Assembly: GCA_963810555.1 (NCBI GenBank)
Contig: CAWENX010000005.1
Location: 124,001-188,000 of the forward strand
Source: G963677325 sp963810555
GTDB lineage: Bacteria; Bacteroidota; Bacteroidia; Bacteroidales; Prolixibacteraceae
DNA: 64,000 nt
Direction of reading: 5' to 3'
Shown: one piece after another, positions 25,492 through 36,100 of the stretch
Layout: the number at the start of each line of letters is the position of its first letter
How positions within the stretch are numbered: the first letter of the stretch is position 1
Made by a program: the position numbers and the translations under genes
Notes under the pieces: generated by a model
Databases searched by the model: none
The model's input: only the letters and a program-made list of their open reading frames with translations
What the model was told of the DNA's origin: nothing

Positions 25492-26739
25492 TCAGAAATA
25501 AACACCTGCATTGATATGAAATGTTCGCAGAAAAGTGCGAAAGTTGCTTTCAGCAAAAAAGCCAACAGGTGTGATCTTACTAACGTTTCTTGAAGTATCG
25601 AAACCGAGGCTGAAGAATGGAATTGCTGATGAGGAGGTATGATAATTAAATCCGAAATCGAAACTATATCCGGTCAGGGGCTGATTCCCGATCATATAAT
25701 CCTTGTATTCAGCAATATAAATTGATGAACCCGGTTCTGCATGATCAACTATTTTACCGTTTTTGTCGGAAATCCAACAGCTGATCAGGCTTACCATTAT
25801 GGTCGGTCTGATTTTACCGCCTGGACAAGTATATTTTATTCCCACCTTGCCTTTAAATAAAGCCATATTAATGAAAACCTCCTCCGGCGCTGAGGTTTCA
25901 GGACTAATACCTGTTCCATAGAAGGAATTCTTACCGTATTCACCCGAGAGCTGAAGAGAAAAATTCTCACTGACCTTAGGCAGGTTGGCATTCAACAGCA
26001 GACCAAATGAGGGTGATACCAGTGATTTTGAAGGGACAGTCTGATATTGATAACTGTCATTGAATTTTAACCAGGAATGTGTCAGGGAAATAAACGGTGC
26101 AAATTTAATTCTGATGAAAGGGGGTTGTTGTTTATGAACAATTATTTTTTGATCTGCTGCAGTGCATTCATTATATTTTTTCACGAGTGAAATCATAGAT
26201 TTATCCTGCAGTGTGGCATTATCTATTAAAGGAAAAATTTTCTGACAATCGGAAAAAGCATAGCGAAGAGGGCCGGTGAACCTCTTGCTTTCACGTATAT
26301 ACAACTTCCCATCCTTATAAACACTATCCTGGGCATTTTTAATATCAATCATTTGTCCGTTTGCCTTTTCAACAAAATAATGAAGATTTGATCCTTTTGC
26401 ATAATAATACAAACTGACAGGGCCTTCTACGAGAAACTCAAGGAAAATTGGTATTTCCTGTCCATCCAATTTGACTTTTTTGGAAATAAAATAGTTGGTT
26501 CCAGTGAATCCAAATCCCTTGATGCCAAATGGTTTATATTCTTCAACATCCGAAGTCTTGTCCTTTTTAAACCGGCAGATTGTTAAATTTTTGCCGGTAT
26601 TTCTGTAATCAACCAGGCCGGTTAGTGTATCATTATTATTCGTTATCACATAGCCGGAACGGAAATGGGATTGCCCTCTTAAATTAAGCATTGTTAAAAG
26701 GAAAACAGAAATAAAAACTGTTTTTAATAAAAGGTTCAT
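25492..26739 (-). CDS. Predicted outer-membrane beta-barrel protein, unrecognised
   Basis: This 415-residue protein has a signal peptide (MNLLLKTVFISVFLLTMLNL). The N-terminal part reads GYVITNNNDTLTGLVDYRN and FGIKGFGFTGTNYF, a pattern I associate with Bacteroidetes envelope proteins of unknown function. The C-terminal half has alternating strands (FSLQLSGEYGKNSFYGTG, GYSFDFGFNYHTSSS) and ends INAGVYF, with terminal Phe, as in outer-membrane barrels. It converges on the EamA gene. No function is assigned. Confidence 0.6.
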   Translation of the reverse strand: MNLLLKTVFISVFLLTMLNLRGQSHFRSGYVITNNNDTLTGLVDYRNTGKNLTICRFKKDKTSDVEEYKPFGIKGFGFTGTNYFISKKVKLDGQEIPIFLEFLVEGPVSLYYYAKGSNLHYFVEKANGQMIDIKNAQDSVYKDGKLYIRESKRFTGPLRYAFSDCQKIFPLIDNATLQDKSMISLVKKYNECTAADQKIIVHKQQPPFIRIKFAPFISLTHSWLKFNDSYQYQTVPSKSLVSPSFGLLLNANLPKVSENFSLQLSGEYGKNSFYGTGISPETSAPEEVFINMALFKGKVGIKYTCPGGKIRPTIMVSLISCWISDKNGKIVDHAEPGSSIYIAEYKDYMIGNQPLTGYSFDFGFNYHTSSSAIPFFSLGFDTSRNVSKITPVGFFAESNFRTFLRTFHINAGVYF

Positions 26740-26978
26740 AGTTTGGAAGAATTAAGTTTATAAGGTTTAGTCTATTGCTTGTAAAATTAACAAATATATT
26801 ATACTATAATACATCTGGCAATAAATTATATCGAATTATTATTGATTTTTTTCTCCTTTTCGGACATTTTAGCAGAGGCCGCAGTGAGGCAGTTTTCATG
26901 AGTTATTTTGACCATTTCAGTTTATTAATTGTTATTATAAAGTACAAAGGATTATAAAATTACTAATACGTTGATATA

Positions 26979-27698
26979 ATGGCAAAAACTATAATACACA
27001 AAGCAGAGACCCGCGGACATTCAACACACGGCTGGCTCGACAGTTATCATACATTCAGCTTTGCCGGATATTACGATCCCGAAAGGATCCAGTTCGGAGC
27101 GCTTCGTGTTTTAAATGATGACCGTGTCGAACCGGGCATGGGATTCGGAACCCATCCCCATGAAAACATGGAGATCATTTCGATTCCTTTATCCGGGGTC
27201 CTCGAGCACAAAGACAGCATGGGCAATGTGTCTGTAATTAAGAAAGGCGATATTCAGATCATGAGGGCAGGAACGGGGATTCACCACAGCGAGTACAATA
27301 AAAGTAAAGAAAATCAGGTCAGCTTCCTTCAGATATGGGTAATCCCGAATAAGAGAAACGTTACGCCCGAATATGGTCAGATCACATTAAACAACAACGA
27401 TCTTAAAAACCACCTGAAACAGATCGTCTCCCCCAACCGTGATGGTGAAGGGGTATGGATATATCAGAATGCATGGTTTCATCTCGGGAGGTTTGATAAA
27501 GATTTCGGGACTTCTTATACTATTAAACTTCCGGGCAATGGTGTGTATGCCTTTATTGTTGAAGGAAGCTTTACTATCGAAGGAAATGTTCTCAACAGGC
27601 GTGATGGATTGGGAATATGGGATACCGACAGGATTTCAATAAAAGCAACCCAACCGGACTCCGAAATTCTTTTAATGGAGGTGCCAATGAACATCTGA
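26979..27698 (+). CDS. Pirin-family bicupin protein
   Basis: This 239-residue protein has the pirin opening STHGWLDSYHTFSFAGYYDP and the metal-binding cupin stretch GFGTHPHENMEIISIPLSG, with GTGIHHSEYN supplying another His. The length and ending (ILLMEVPMNI) match YhhW-type pirins. Some members are quercetin dioxygenases and others regulate metabolism, so no reaction is assigned. The gene stands alone between two opposed units, with a converging tRNA operon downstream. Confidence 0.88.
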   Translation: MAKTIIHKAETRGHSTHGWLDSYHTFSFAGYYDPERIQFGALRVLNDDRVEPGMGFGTHPHENMEIISIPLSGVLEHKDSMGNVSVIKKGDIQIMRAGTGIHHSEYNKSKENQVSFLQIWVIPNKRNVTPEYGQITLNNNDLKNHLKQIVSPNRDGEGVWIYQNAWFHLGRFDKDFGTSYTIKLPGNGVYAFIVEGSFTIEGNVLNRRDGLGIWDTDRISIKATQPDSEILLMEVPMNI

Positions 27699-27796
27699 TA
27701 ATCTTCAAATCCGAATTTTTATCCCAATTCCAAAATATCCATCCAATCCTATCAAAGCCTATTTCCGGTGATGATTTCAAGGGTATTGCACCGGAG

Positions 27797-27886
27797 ATTA
27801 TTCGTAGTTTATTTGATGGTTATCCGTAGTTTATTCGTAAAATTCAGGAATGATCTACGAATATTGTACGAATAATCTACGAATAA
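27797..27886. repeat. 11-bp two-armed array, site 3
   Basis: The left arm has four 11-bp units (ATTATTCGTAG, TTTATTTGATG, GTTATCCGTAG, TTTATTCGTAA), then a 13-bp centre, then three inverted units (TCTACGAATAT, TGTACGAATAA, TCTACGAATAA). The array lies between the converging pirin and tRNA units. It is flanked by TCCGGTG/CACCGGA (27759 and 27789 regions) and, further out, CCAATTCC/GGAATTGG, so inversion extends beyond the arms. Confidence 0.85.
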
Positions 27887-28000
27887 AGATTGGGAATATT
27901 AGGGGTATGAATTAGTTAATTTGGGGAATTGGTAAGAGTAGATATCTAATGATAACCGAAACAATGCCTGGTTAAAATAATCTGATCCTTAGAGAAGTGA

Positions 28001-28034
28001 TAAAAAATAAAAGCTCTCATTATGAGAGCTTTAT
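28001..28034 (-). terminator. Terminator of the tRNA operon
   Basis: On the minus strand, AAAGCTCTCATAATGAGAGC pairs as a stem-loop and is followed by a T-rich tail (TTTTATTTTTTA). It lies just after the 3' end of tRNA-Leu. Confidence 0.75.
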
Positions 28035-28038
28035 TTAG

Positions 28039-28123
28039 TACCCGGGGCGGGACTTGAACCCGCACGGCCTGTTATGGCCATTGGATTTTAAGTCCAACGT
28101 GTCTACCATTCCACCACCTGGGC
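28039..28123 (-). tRNA. tRNA-Leu (anticodon TAA)
   Basis: This 85-nt class II tRNA has acceptor GCCCAGG, D-arm GGTGGAATGGTAGACAC, anticodon arm TTGGA-CTTAAAA-TCCAA (anticodon TAA), a variable stem TGGCCATAACAGGCCG and T-arm GCGGGTTCAAGTCCCGC. It reads UUA/UUG. One A-C mismatch is seen in the acceptor stem. It is the last gene of a three-tRNA leftward operon. Confidence 0.93.
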
Positions 28124-28222
28124 AATTCTTCTAATTAATAATGAAAAATTAATAATTAAGAATTTTGACGCTTATGATCCTTCTGCTTTAATTCTTAATT
28201 CCTAATTCCTTGTTCTTTGCCA

Positions 28223-28296
<74 letters not shown>

Positions 28297-28381
28297 AATT
28301 CTTTTAATGAATAATTAAAAATTAATAATTAATAATTTGACGCCTGTGATCCGTCTGCTTTAATTCTTCATTCTTTTTAAA

Positions 28382-28456
<75 letters not shown>

Positions 28457-28507
28457 AATTTAATTCATATCCAGTCCGCGTCAGGTTCTGCTCTGGCTGA
28501 ACGGATG

Positions 28508-28515
28508 CAAATATA
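28508..28515 (-). promoter_or_regulatory. -7 box (TATATTTG) of the tRNA operon
   Basis: TATATTTG on the minus strand lies 51 bp before the first tRNA-Gly and fits the Bacteroidetes consensus. The -33 region has no clear TTG. Confidence 0.5.
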
Positions 28516-28657
28516 AAATAATTTTATCACTCTTAAAACTGTCCCATATCCAATTTATAAGTTATCAATTCACACTGGTTTTCATTTCAGGATAATGTTA
28601 ACATCTTTCAATTGAACCGGATGTTTAATTGTTAAATATAACTAATTTTGTGCGGCC

Positions 28658-30433
28658 ATGAAAATAGTTACAGATTCACTCGGGAAAATCAGGGCATGGA
28701 GATTAAAGCACCTGAATGAAAGAGAGTTAATTTTGATATTAAGCCTGATTGTGGGTTTAATAAGCGGGTTCGCGGCTATCATTCTTAAGAACATTATCCA
28801 TACTGCGGGACTGCTTCTGACCGAGAATTTCGCCTCTTCCTTTGAAAGTTATCAGTACCTTGTTTATCCAGGGATCGGGATACTTTTAACCGTACTGTTT
28901 GTCAGGTATATTGTTAAATCTGATATTGTTCACGGAGTATCCAAGATCCTTGATTCAATTGCCAACAGACAAAGTCTGATGAAACCGCATAACATGTTTA
29001 CCTCCATGATTGCAAGCACTCTGACTATCGGTTTAGGAGGATCTGTGGGGGCTGAAGCGCCGATAGTGCTGACCGGTTCTTCCATAGGTTCAAATATTGC
29101 CCGTTATTTCAGGCTGAATTACAGGATGATAACTCTTCTTGTGGGTTGCGGCGCCGCAGGGGCTATTTCAGGAATCTTTAAAGCTCCGTTTGCCGGGATG
29201 TTATTTGCCATTGAAGTGCTGATGCTTGATCTTACGATGTCTTCATTACTGCCATTGCTTATATCGGCCGTTTCCGCAGCAACAGTGGCTTATTTCTTTT
29301 TGGGAAGCGCCTATCTTTTTGTATTCAAATTTGAAGAGCCATTCCAATTGCATAATATACACTGGTATATTATTTTAGGTATTTTCTGCGGAATATTCTC
29401 GTTTCTCTTCACAAGAGGCAACATCTATATTGAAGGTCTTTTTCACAAAATAAAGAATCTCTATGTAAAAATATTATGCGGAGCCTTAATTCTTGGAGTG
29501 CTGATTTTCTTCTTTCCTTCTCTCTGGGGTGAAGGTTATGTTTCCATTGACCTGTTACTAAGAAATCTGGGATCCAACGTTCTTAACAATTCTCTTTTAA
29601 TTGGTCTGAAAGACAATCATATCCTCTTCCCGGTTATCATTCTGTTGATCATGCTGGTGAAAATTGTTGCCACAGCAGTAACTTCAGGGTCAGGAGGTGT
29701 AGGCGGAATATTTGCCCCCACTCTTTTTCTCGGGGGTTTTGCAGGTTACTTCATCGCGCTTGTTCTTAACCTGAACGGATTTGAGGTATCGAGCCAGAAT
29801 TTTATTCTTGCAGGGATGGCGGGAATGATGGCCGGAGTCATGCATGCGCCCATGACTGCCATCTTTCTTATTGCTGAGATTACGGGCGGGTTCGGGCTTT
29901 TTATTCCTCTTATGATCACAGTGGCAATATCCTATCTTACCATTACGCCCTTTGAAGCCCATTCCATTTACCATATAAGATTAGCGCGGAGCGGTGAACT
30001 CATTACTCACAATAAAGATAAGGCAGTGCTCAGACTGGTGAAACTAAAGAATGTGATTGAGACGGATTTACTTACAATCCGGATTGATCTTAAATTACGG
30101 GACCTGGTCAAAATAATTTCCAAATCAAATCGAAATATCTTTCCTGTTGTGGATAAGGATAATAATTTTCAGGGAGTTATACTGCTCGACGATATCAGGG
30201 GAATCATGTTCGAGACCGATCTTTACGATAAGACTTATGTGAGAGACCTGATGACCGCTCCCCCTTCCATCATTAATCATAATGATAAAATGGAAACAGT
30301 AATGAAGAAATTTAATGAAAGCAAGGCCTGGAATCTGCCTGTGATCAGGGATACAAAATATATCGGATTTGTTTCAAAATCAAGCATTTTCAATGCTTAC
30401 CGGTCTGAGTTGGTTCATTTCTCACAAGACTGA
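28658..30433 (+). CDS. ClC-type chloride channel/antiporter with CBS domains
   Basis: This 591-residue protein has an N-terminal ClC core with the ion-pathway motifs GGSVGAEAPIVLTGSSIGS (gating-Glu region), GIFKAPFAGMLFAIEVL and GSGGVGGIFAPTLFLGG, then GMAGVMHAPMTAIFLIAEITGG before a cytoplasmic tail. The tail carries two CBS domains (IFPVVDKDNNFQGVILLDDI and WNLPVIRDTKYIGFVSKSS) that bind adenosine ligands in relatives. It moves chloride across the inner membrane, either as a channel or exchanged for protons. A TAATTTTG box lies 8 bp before the ATG (28643-28650), which would give an almost leaderless message. Confidence 0.92.
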   Translation: MKIVTDSLGKIRAWRLKHLNERELILILSLIVGLISGFAAIILKNIIHTAGLLLTENFASSFESYQYLVYPGIGILLTVLFVRYIVKSDIVHGVSKILDSIANRQSLMKPHNMFTSMIASTLTIGLGGSVGAEAPIVLTGSSIGSNIARYFRLNYRMITLLVGCGAAGAISGIFKAPFAGMLFAIEVLMLDLTMSSLLPLLISAVSAATVAYFFLGSAYLFVFKFEEPFQLHNIHWYIILGIFCGIFSFLFTRGNIYIEGLFHKIKNLYVKILCGALILGVLIFFFPSLWGEGYVSIDLLLRNLGSNVLNNSLLIGLKDNHILFPVIILLIMLVKIVATAVTSGSGGVGGIFAPTLFLGGFAGYFIALVLNLNGFEVSSQNFILAGMAGMMAGVMHAPMTAIFLIAEITGGFGLFIPLMITVAISYLTITPFEAHSIYHIRLARSGELITHNKDKAVLRLVKLKNVIETDLLTIRIDLKLRDLVKIISKSNRNIFPVVDKDNNFQGVILLDDIRGIMFETDLYDKTYVRDLMTAPPSIINHNDKMETVMKKFNESKAWNLPVIRDTKYIGFVSKSSIFNAYRSELVHFSQD

Positions 30434-30516
30434 CCATAACCGGTGTTATGAACAAAAGTTGATAGATTATTGAATATCAAAATTTAAATGTCCATCATAA
30501 TGCTGATTTGAAATAG

Positions 30517-30524
30517 TAAATTTG
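30517..30524 (+). promoter_or_regulatory. -7 box (TAAATTTG) before glyA
   Basis: TAAATTTG fits TAnnTTTG and lies 81 bp before the glyA ATG. No -33 TTG stands at the usual distance. Confidence 0.4.
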
Positions 30525-30605
30525 CCAAATGAATGATTTATACGTTGAAATATATGCAATGACAGTTTTTTGTGAGCATAACATGATTAATAAAAGTCAA
30601 TTGAG

Positions 30606-31886
30606 ATGAAAAAGGATAGCCGGATTTTTGAAATTATTGAGAAGGAAGAACAGAGGCAAAAGCAGGGAATTGAATTGATTGCCTCAGAGAACTTTGTTTC
30701 GGAACAGGTAATGAAGGCAATGGGTTCCTGCCTTACAAACAAATATGCGGAAGGGTATCCGGGACATCGTTATTACGGAGGCTGTCAGTTTATTGATGAA
30801 GCTGAACAACTTGCCATCGACAGGCTTAAAGAACTCTTTGGAGCTGAATACGTAAATGTTCAGCCACATTCAGGAGCCCAGGCGAATATGGCTGTGCTGA
30901 TGACTGTTCTAAAACCAGGCGATACGTTTATGGGGCTGAATTTATCCCATGGAGGACATCTATCCCACGGTTCGCCTGTCAATTCATCCGGAATATTGTA
31001 CAAACCGGTCGCTTATGGGGTAAGGGAAGACACAGGCCGCGTCGATTATGATATAATGGAAGTGGTGGCCATGAAAGAACGGCCTAAACTGATCATTGCA
31101 GGGGCTTCTGCCTATTCAAGAGAATGGGATTACAAAAGGATGAGAGAATTGGCTGACCAAATCGGGGCCGTTCTGATGGTAGATATGGCTCATCCTGCAG
31201 GATTAATAGCTGCGGGTTTACTTGATAATCCGCTGGAGTATGCCCATATTGTTACATCTACAACCCACAAAACGCTGAGAGGACCTCGCGGAGGTATTAT
31301 CCTTATAGGCAAGGATTACCAAAATCCATGGGGTATGACAACAAAAAAAGGAGAGGTACGAATGATGTCCTCACTGATCGATTCTGCAATATTCCCAGGG
31401 GTTCAGGGCGGACCTCTTGAACATATTATTGCTGCCAAAGCTGTTGCCTTTGAGGAAGCGTTGTCCCCCGAATTTAGAGAATATCAGAAACTGGTTCAGA
31501 AAAATGCAAAAATAATGGCTGATACCTTTATTGATAAGGGATATAAAGTGATCTCAGGGGGTACGGATAATCACTCGATGCTGATCGACCTTCGAACCAA
31601 GTTTCCAGATTTAACAGGTAAAAAGGCAGAAACTACACTTGTAAATTCAGATATAACTGTTAATAAAAATATGGTGCCCTTTGATTCCCGGTCACCATTT
31701 CTTACATCCGGACTCAGGGTCGGCACCCCGGCAATTACTACAAGAGGATTAAAGGAAGAACATATGCCTGTTATAGTTGATCTTATCGATCAGGTTCTTA
31801 ATGATATCGACAATGAAAATGTAATTACGGCCGTGCGTAAAAAGGTGAATGGGATGATGAATGACTTTCCGATGTTTGCATGGTAG
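30606..31886 (+). CDS. glyA: Serine hydroxymethyltransferase
   Basis: This 426-residue PLP enzyme interconverts serine and glycine with tetrahydrofolate, the main source of one-carbon units. It opens with IELIASENFVSEQVM and continues with LTNKYAEGYPGHRYYGGCQ, NVQPHSGAQANMAVL and VDMAHPAGLIAAGL. VTSTTHKTLRGPRGG carries the Schiff-base Lys, and SPFLTSGLRVGTPAITTRG is near the end. Length matches the family. It stands alone, followed by the converging tsaD gene. Confidence 0.97.
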   Translation: MKKDSRIFEIIEKEEQRQKQGIELIASENFVSEQVMKAMGSCLTNKYAEGYPGHRYYGGCQFIDEAEQLAIDRLKELFGAEYVNVQPHSGAQANMAVLMTVLKPGDTFMGLNLSHGGHLSHGSPVNSSGILYKPVAYGVREDTGRVDYDIMEVVAMKERPKLIIAGASAYSREWDYKRMRELADQIGAVLMVDMAHPAGLIAAGLLDNPLEYAHIVTSTTHKTLRGPRGGIILIGKDYQNPWGMTTKKGEVRMMSSLIDSAIFPGVQGGPLEHIIAAKAVAFEEALSPEFREYQKLVQKNAKIMADTFIDKGYKVISGGTDNHSMLIDLRTKFPDLTGKKAETTLVNSDITVNKNMVPFDSRSPFLTSGLRVGTPAITTRGLKEEHMPVIVDLIDQVLNDIDNENVITAVRKKVNGMMNDFPMFAW

Positions 31887-31956
31887 TTTTGGCCTGAATT
31901 TATATTAAATTATTAATTCTGAGGTATTAATGACTAATTAGCCAAAATTAAACGTT

Positions 31957-32991
31957 TCATTTAATAGTTACGCGTGAATAAGGCACCACATCCTGATTGG
32001 CAAACTCACCTTTTAAATATTTATAGTAACCGGCAACAGCAATCATTGCGGCATTATCAGTAGTAAATTTTACCGGAGGAATATAAATATCCCATTTATT
32101 TTTTTCTGCTTCCCTGCGTAATGTATTTCTTAAACCTGAATTTGCCGATACTCCACCAGCCACAGCAATTGTTCGAATACCCGTTTCGGCTGCGGCTTTT
32201 TTAAGTTTATTCATTAATACCTGAATAATTGTTGACTGAAGTGATGCACAGATATCAGCCCTGTTTTCCTCAATAAAATTGTCATTTTCAATTAACTTAT
32301 CCCTTATGAAGTACAGAAATGAAGTTTTAAGTCCGCTGAAACTGTAATCAAACCCGGGAATTTTAGGCTTCGCGAATTTATAAGCCTTGGGATTACCCTC
32401 TTTAGCCAGTTTATCGATCACCGGACCTCCTGGATAAGGAAGGCCGATCACTTTTGCACATTTGTCAAATGCTTCACCGGCTGCGTCATCAATAGTCTGA
32501 CCAATTATTTCCATATCCAGATAATCATGTACAATGATTAACTGGGAATTACCTCCTGAAACAAGGAGGCAAAGAAAAGGGAATCCGGGATGATGATTGT
32601 CCGCTTCTTTTTCTTTAATAAAAGGCGACAGCACATGTCCCTGGAGATGATTAACTTCAATCAGCGGGATGCCCCTGGCAAGCGAAAATCCCTTTGCAAA
32701 TGAACTTCCAACAAGCAATGAGCCTAACAATCCTGGTCCCCTCGTGAATGCAACGGCTGATATTTTTTCCACATTAATGCCTGCTTTCCCGATGGCAAGA
32801 TCAATGACCGGAATGATGTTCTGCTGATGAGCACGCGAAGCAAGTTCAGGAACGATTCCACCATACGCTTCATGAACAGTTTGACCGGCAATTTCACTGC
32901 TAAGAATCAATTCATTACAGGTTACTGCCGCCGCCGTATCATCACAAGAAGATTCAATTCCAAGAATAAATATATCCTGCTTATTCCCCAT
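31957..32991 (-). CDS. tsaD: tRNA threonylcarbamoyladenosine biosynthesis protein TsaD
   Basis: This 344-residue protein has the ASKHA-fold start FILGIESSCDDTAAAV, the metal-binding HLQGH motif (EVNHLQGHVLSPF), the GNSQLIIV segment and a nucleotide-binding ending AVAGGVSANSGLR. It transfers the threonylcarbamoyl group to A37 of ANN-decoding tRNAs together with TsaB and TsaE. It is divergent from the tamB gene, with a well-placed promoter between them. Confidence 0.97.
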   Translation of the reverse strand: MGNKQDIFILGIESSCDDTAAAVTCNELILSSEIAGQTVHEAYGGIVPELASRAHQQNIIPVIDLAIGKAGINVEKISAVAFTRGPGLLGSLLVGSSFAKGFSLARGIPLIEVNHLQGHVLSPFIKEKEADNHHPGFPFLCLLVSGGNSQLIIVHDYLDMEIIGQTIDDAAGEAFDKCAKVIGLPYPGGPVIDKLAKEGNPKAYKFAKPKIPGFDYSFSGLKTSFLYFIRDKLIENDNFIEENRADICASLQSTIIQVLMNKLKKAAAETGIRTIAVAGGVSANSGLRNTLRREAEKNKWDIYIPPVKFTTDNAAMIAVAGYYKYLKGEFANQDVVPYSRVTIK

Positions 32992-33028
32992 TTTAAAATT
33001 AACTGAGTGGTTCCTTATCCCGATTCTG

Positions 33029-33060
33029 AAAATGTACTAATTTTAAACCTTAAAATACAA
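33029..33060 (-). promoter_or_regulatory. Promoter of tsaD (TTG-N21-TACATTTT)
   Basis: On the minus strand, TTG (33058-33060) and TACATTTT (33029-33036) are 21 bp apart, close to the Bacteroidetes TTG-N19-21-TAnnTTTG pattern with one mismatch. The box lies 37 bp before the tsaD ATG. Confidence 0.5.
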
Positions 33061-33103
33061 GAAACGTTTAATCTGTATTATCTACGATTTAAATCTCAAA
33101 AGT

Positions 33104-36100
33104 ATCAAAAATAGACTTAAAATATTTATTCTCATAATAATCTGCCATCAGCTTGCTGTTGGGATCAGCCTATTTTGCATTCAGGCTACCCAAAGTACAA
33201 ACCGTAGTTACACAATGGGTAGTAAAACAATTGTCACATACTTTCAAAACAAAAATATCTGTCGGTGGTGTAAATATTTCTTTATTAAAAAGTATTGTAC
33301 TTGAAAATGTACTGATTGAAGATCAGCAGCAAGATACTTTACTATATGTTGACAAGGTTAATCTGAAAATCGACAGTTTGAGGCTTTTTAAAAAAAGGGT
33401 ACATTTTGGACAAATCAGCTTTATCGAATCCGAGGATAAATATTTTAAAGAATAATAAAGGATATAATTTCCAGTTTTTACTTAACCGCCCAGCTGCAAA
33501 ACCCGATACCATCAATCCATGGAAAGCTGATTTTACCGGTCTGTTAATTAAAGATGCAAAAATAAAATACAAAGATCTTACACAGACTAGATACAATACA
33601 ACATGGGGTAAATTTCAGAGATATCAGCCATTGACAGATTTAATCTTTCAGCTGTCAATGTACAATTCTCTGATACAGTTACAAAATTCAAAGTAGACAA
33701 AGTTTCCTTACATGAAAAGTCAGGATTTGAAATCAGAAACTTGAAATTCATAACCCGGATAGATACTCTTGGATTTATAATGTCTGACTTTACAGTGGAT
33801 TTAGATCATTCTCATATTGTTGCACAGCAAATAAAAGTCAGCAAGAATCCTTTCATTCAGAAAACCGGGATCATGAGTAATCAAAACCAGTCAATATTGA
33901 ATAAATATGCTATTGATGGGGATTTTGATGAATCTCTTATTTCCCTCTACGGATCTGGCATATCTTATTCCCGCTATATGGGGAATGAATGAACCGGTTC
34001 TTTTTTCAGGTGGAATAAAGGGATCATTAGACAACCTTAAATTTAAAAAAATAAACCTGAAAATCGGCAAAAACACTCAACTTACTACCGATTTGGAATT
34101 GAGAGGATTGCCCGATTGGAAAAACACTTTTATTTATTTCAGATTATACAATAATGTGATCAATTTTAATGATATCGCAGAAATACGTCTGCCTGATTCA
34201 TCTCCAGACAGATATTTAAAAATACCTGAGGCATTGTTGAATAATCTCAGACTGACTTACCAGGGAAATTTCAGCGGTTTCCCCCGTGACTTCGTAGCCT
34301 ATGGCACTCTTGGGGGTGATTTGGGCACTGTTTCTACTGATCTGGCTATACGACCCAAAAAATCAGGTGAAATAAGTTTAAATGGTAATCTGAATGCAAA
34401 ATCATTTTTATTTGGCAGATTATTAATTTCAATCCATTAGGAGCCGTTTCCTTAAAATTAAATGTGAATGGAACAAAATGGGCCGGAAATAAGTTTGCCA
34501 TGAAAATCGCCGGCAACATTGACAGCCTTTATTTTAATAATACAAGGATTGATTCGATAAATATCAATGGAATGGCAAGTGAAAGAAGCTATGAAGGGAC
34601 TCTGAATGTTGATGATAGTAATCTTAAGATGAGCTTTTCAGGTATAGCGGATTTAAGCAGTAAAATTCCGGTCTTCAATTTCAAATCAAAAGTCGAAAAG
34701 GCAAATTTATTCGTCATTGGGAATAGATAAGAAGTTTAAAGATTCAAGAGTTTCTTTCAACCTTGTAACAAATTTCAGCGGAAATAATATCGATAATGTG
34801 AACGGTCAAATAAATCTAAACAATTTATCTTTTACAAGAGATCAGAAAAATTTACAGGTGAAAGATTTAGTTCTCGAAACAACCAATAATCAGGAGAACA
34901 ATACCATTGATATCCATTCAGACCTTGCTGACATTAATATTACCGGGAATTATCTTTTCAAGGAATTTGATCTGACTATTCGGGATTATATTAATTATTT
35001 TCTTCCTGATGCAAAATTGCCATTTTCCCAAAGAACCGCAACCGGCAAAAATTCCTTTAATTTTTACGTTAGAATAAAAAAAGCCGAAGAATTGGGAGAT
35101 TTCATTTTAGCAGGCCTGGAGTTTAAATCACCAGTGATATTAACAGGAAACATCAATTCGGAGAAAAAAACGCTTTTAATGAATGCCTCGGTGAATGAAA
35201 TTCATTATAATAAAACAGTGGTCAAGGGATTGACAATAAATTCAAGGAATTCTGATAGCCGTTGGTTAGTGCGGTTGGGAACAGAAGAGATACTTTACGG
35301 AGGCCAATTTGGAAATTCAGAATCTGACTATGAATAATTCTTTGGCACATGACAGCCTGAAAACCATCTTCACATGGAATAATAGCAAAACACCTACTTA
35401 TAGCGGTAAAGTGGATACTTATGGTGTATTCTTAAAAAACAACCAGGAGAAAAACATGGCAGATTTTTATATTAATCCGACAAATATTTGGATAGCCGAT
35501 TCACTATGGCAGATTGATCAAAGCAGTTTTCAAATAGATTCCTCTTCTGTTTCTATTAATAATTTCAATATCCATCATGATAAGGAAGCCTTCCGTATAA
35601 ATGGAAAAGTATCAGAAAACAAATCAGAAAAACTGGATGTATATTTTAACCAGGTAAGGTTAGGAAATCTTGACCTTGTAATAGGTAAAGATCTGGGCAT
35701 CGACGGAACATTAAATGGCACTGCAAGTATGGCTAATCCTTATCATTCATTCTATTTTACGAGTGATCTCAGACTTTCCGACTTTACTTATATGAAGAAA
35801 AATTTTGGCGATATTTTAATCAAAAATACCTGGAACGAAAAAAACAAGCATCTGGATTCTTCAATCCTGTTCGAGAAGAATGGCAAATCAAACTTTGCCA
35901 TCAACGGATATTATGAACCGGATAGCAATAATGCCAACTTTAAAGCTTCATTGACCGATTTACCCCTTGAAACCATTTTACCGTTCTTAAGCAGTTTTAC
36001 AACTAAGATGGAAGGAACCGGGAACGGTACTGTAGATATTTCAGGGGCATTATCAAATCCGGTATTTAAAGGAAAATTGCTGTGAAAAATGCGATCAGTA

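Noticed and set aside
27797..27886. Possible CRISPR array because of short regular repeats
   Set aside because: Units are 11 bp and directly adjacent, with no spacers, and no cas genes are present in the window.
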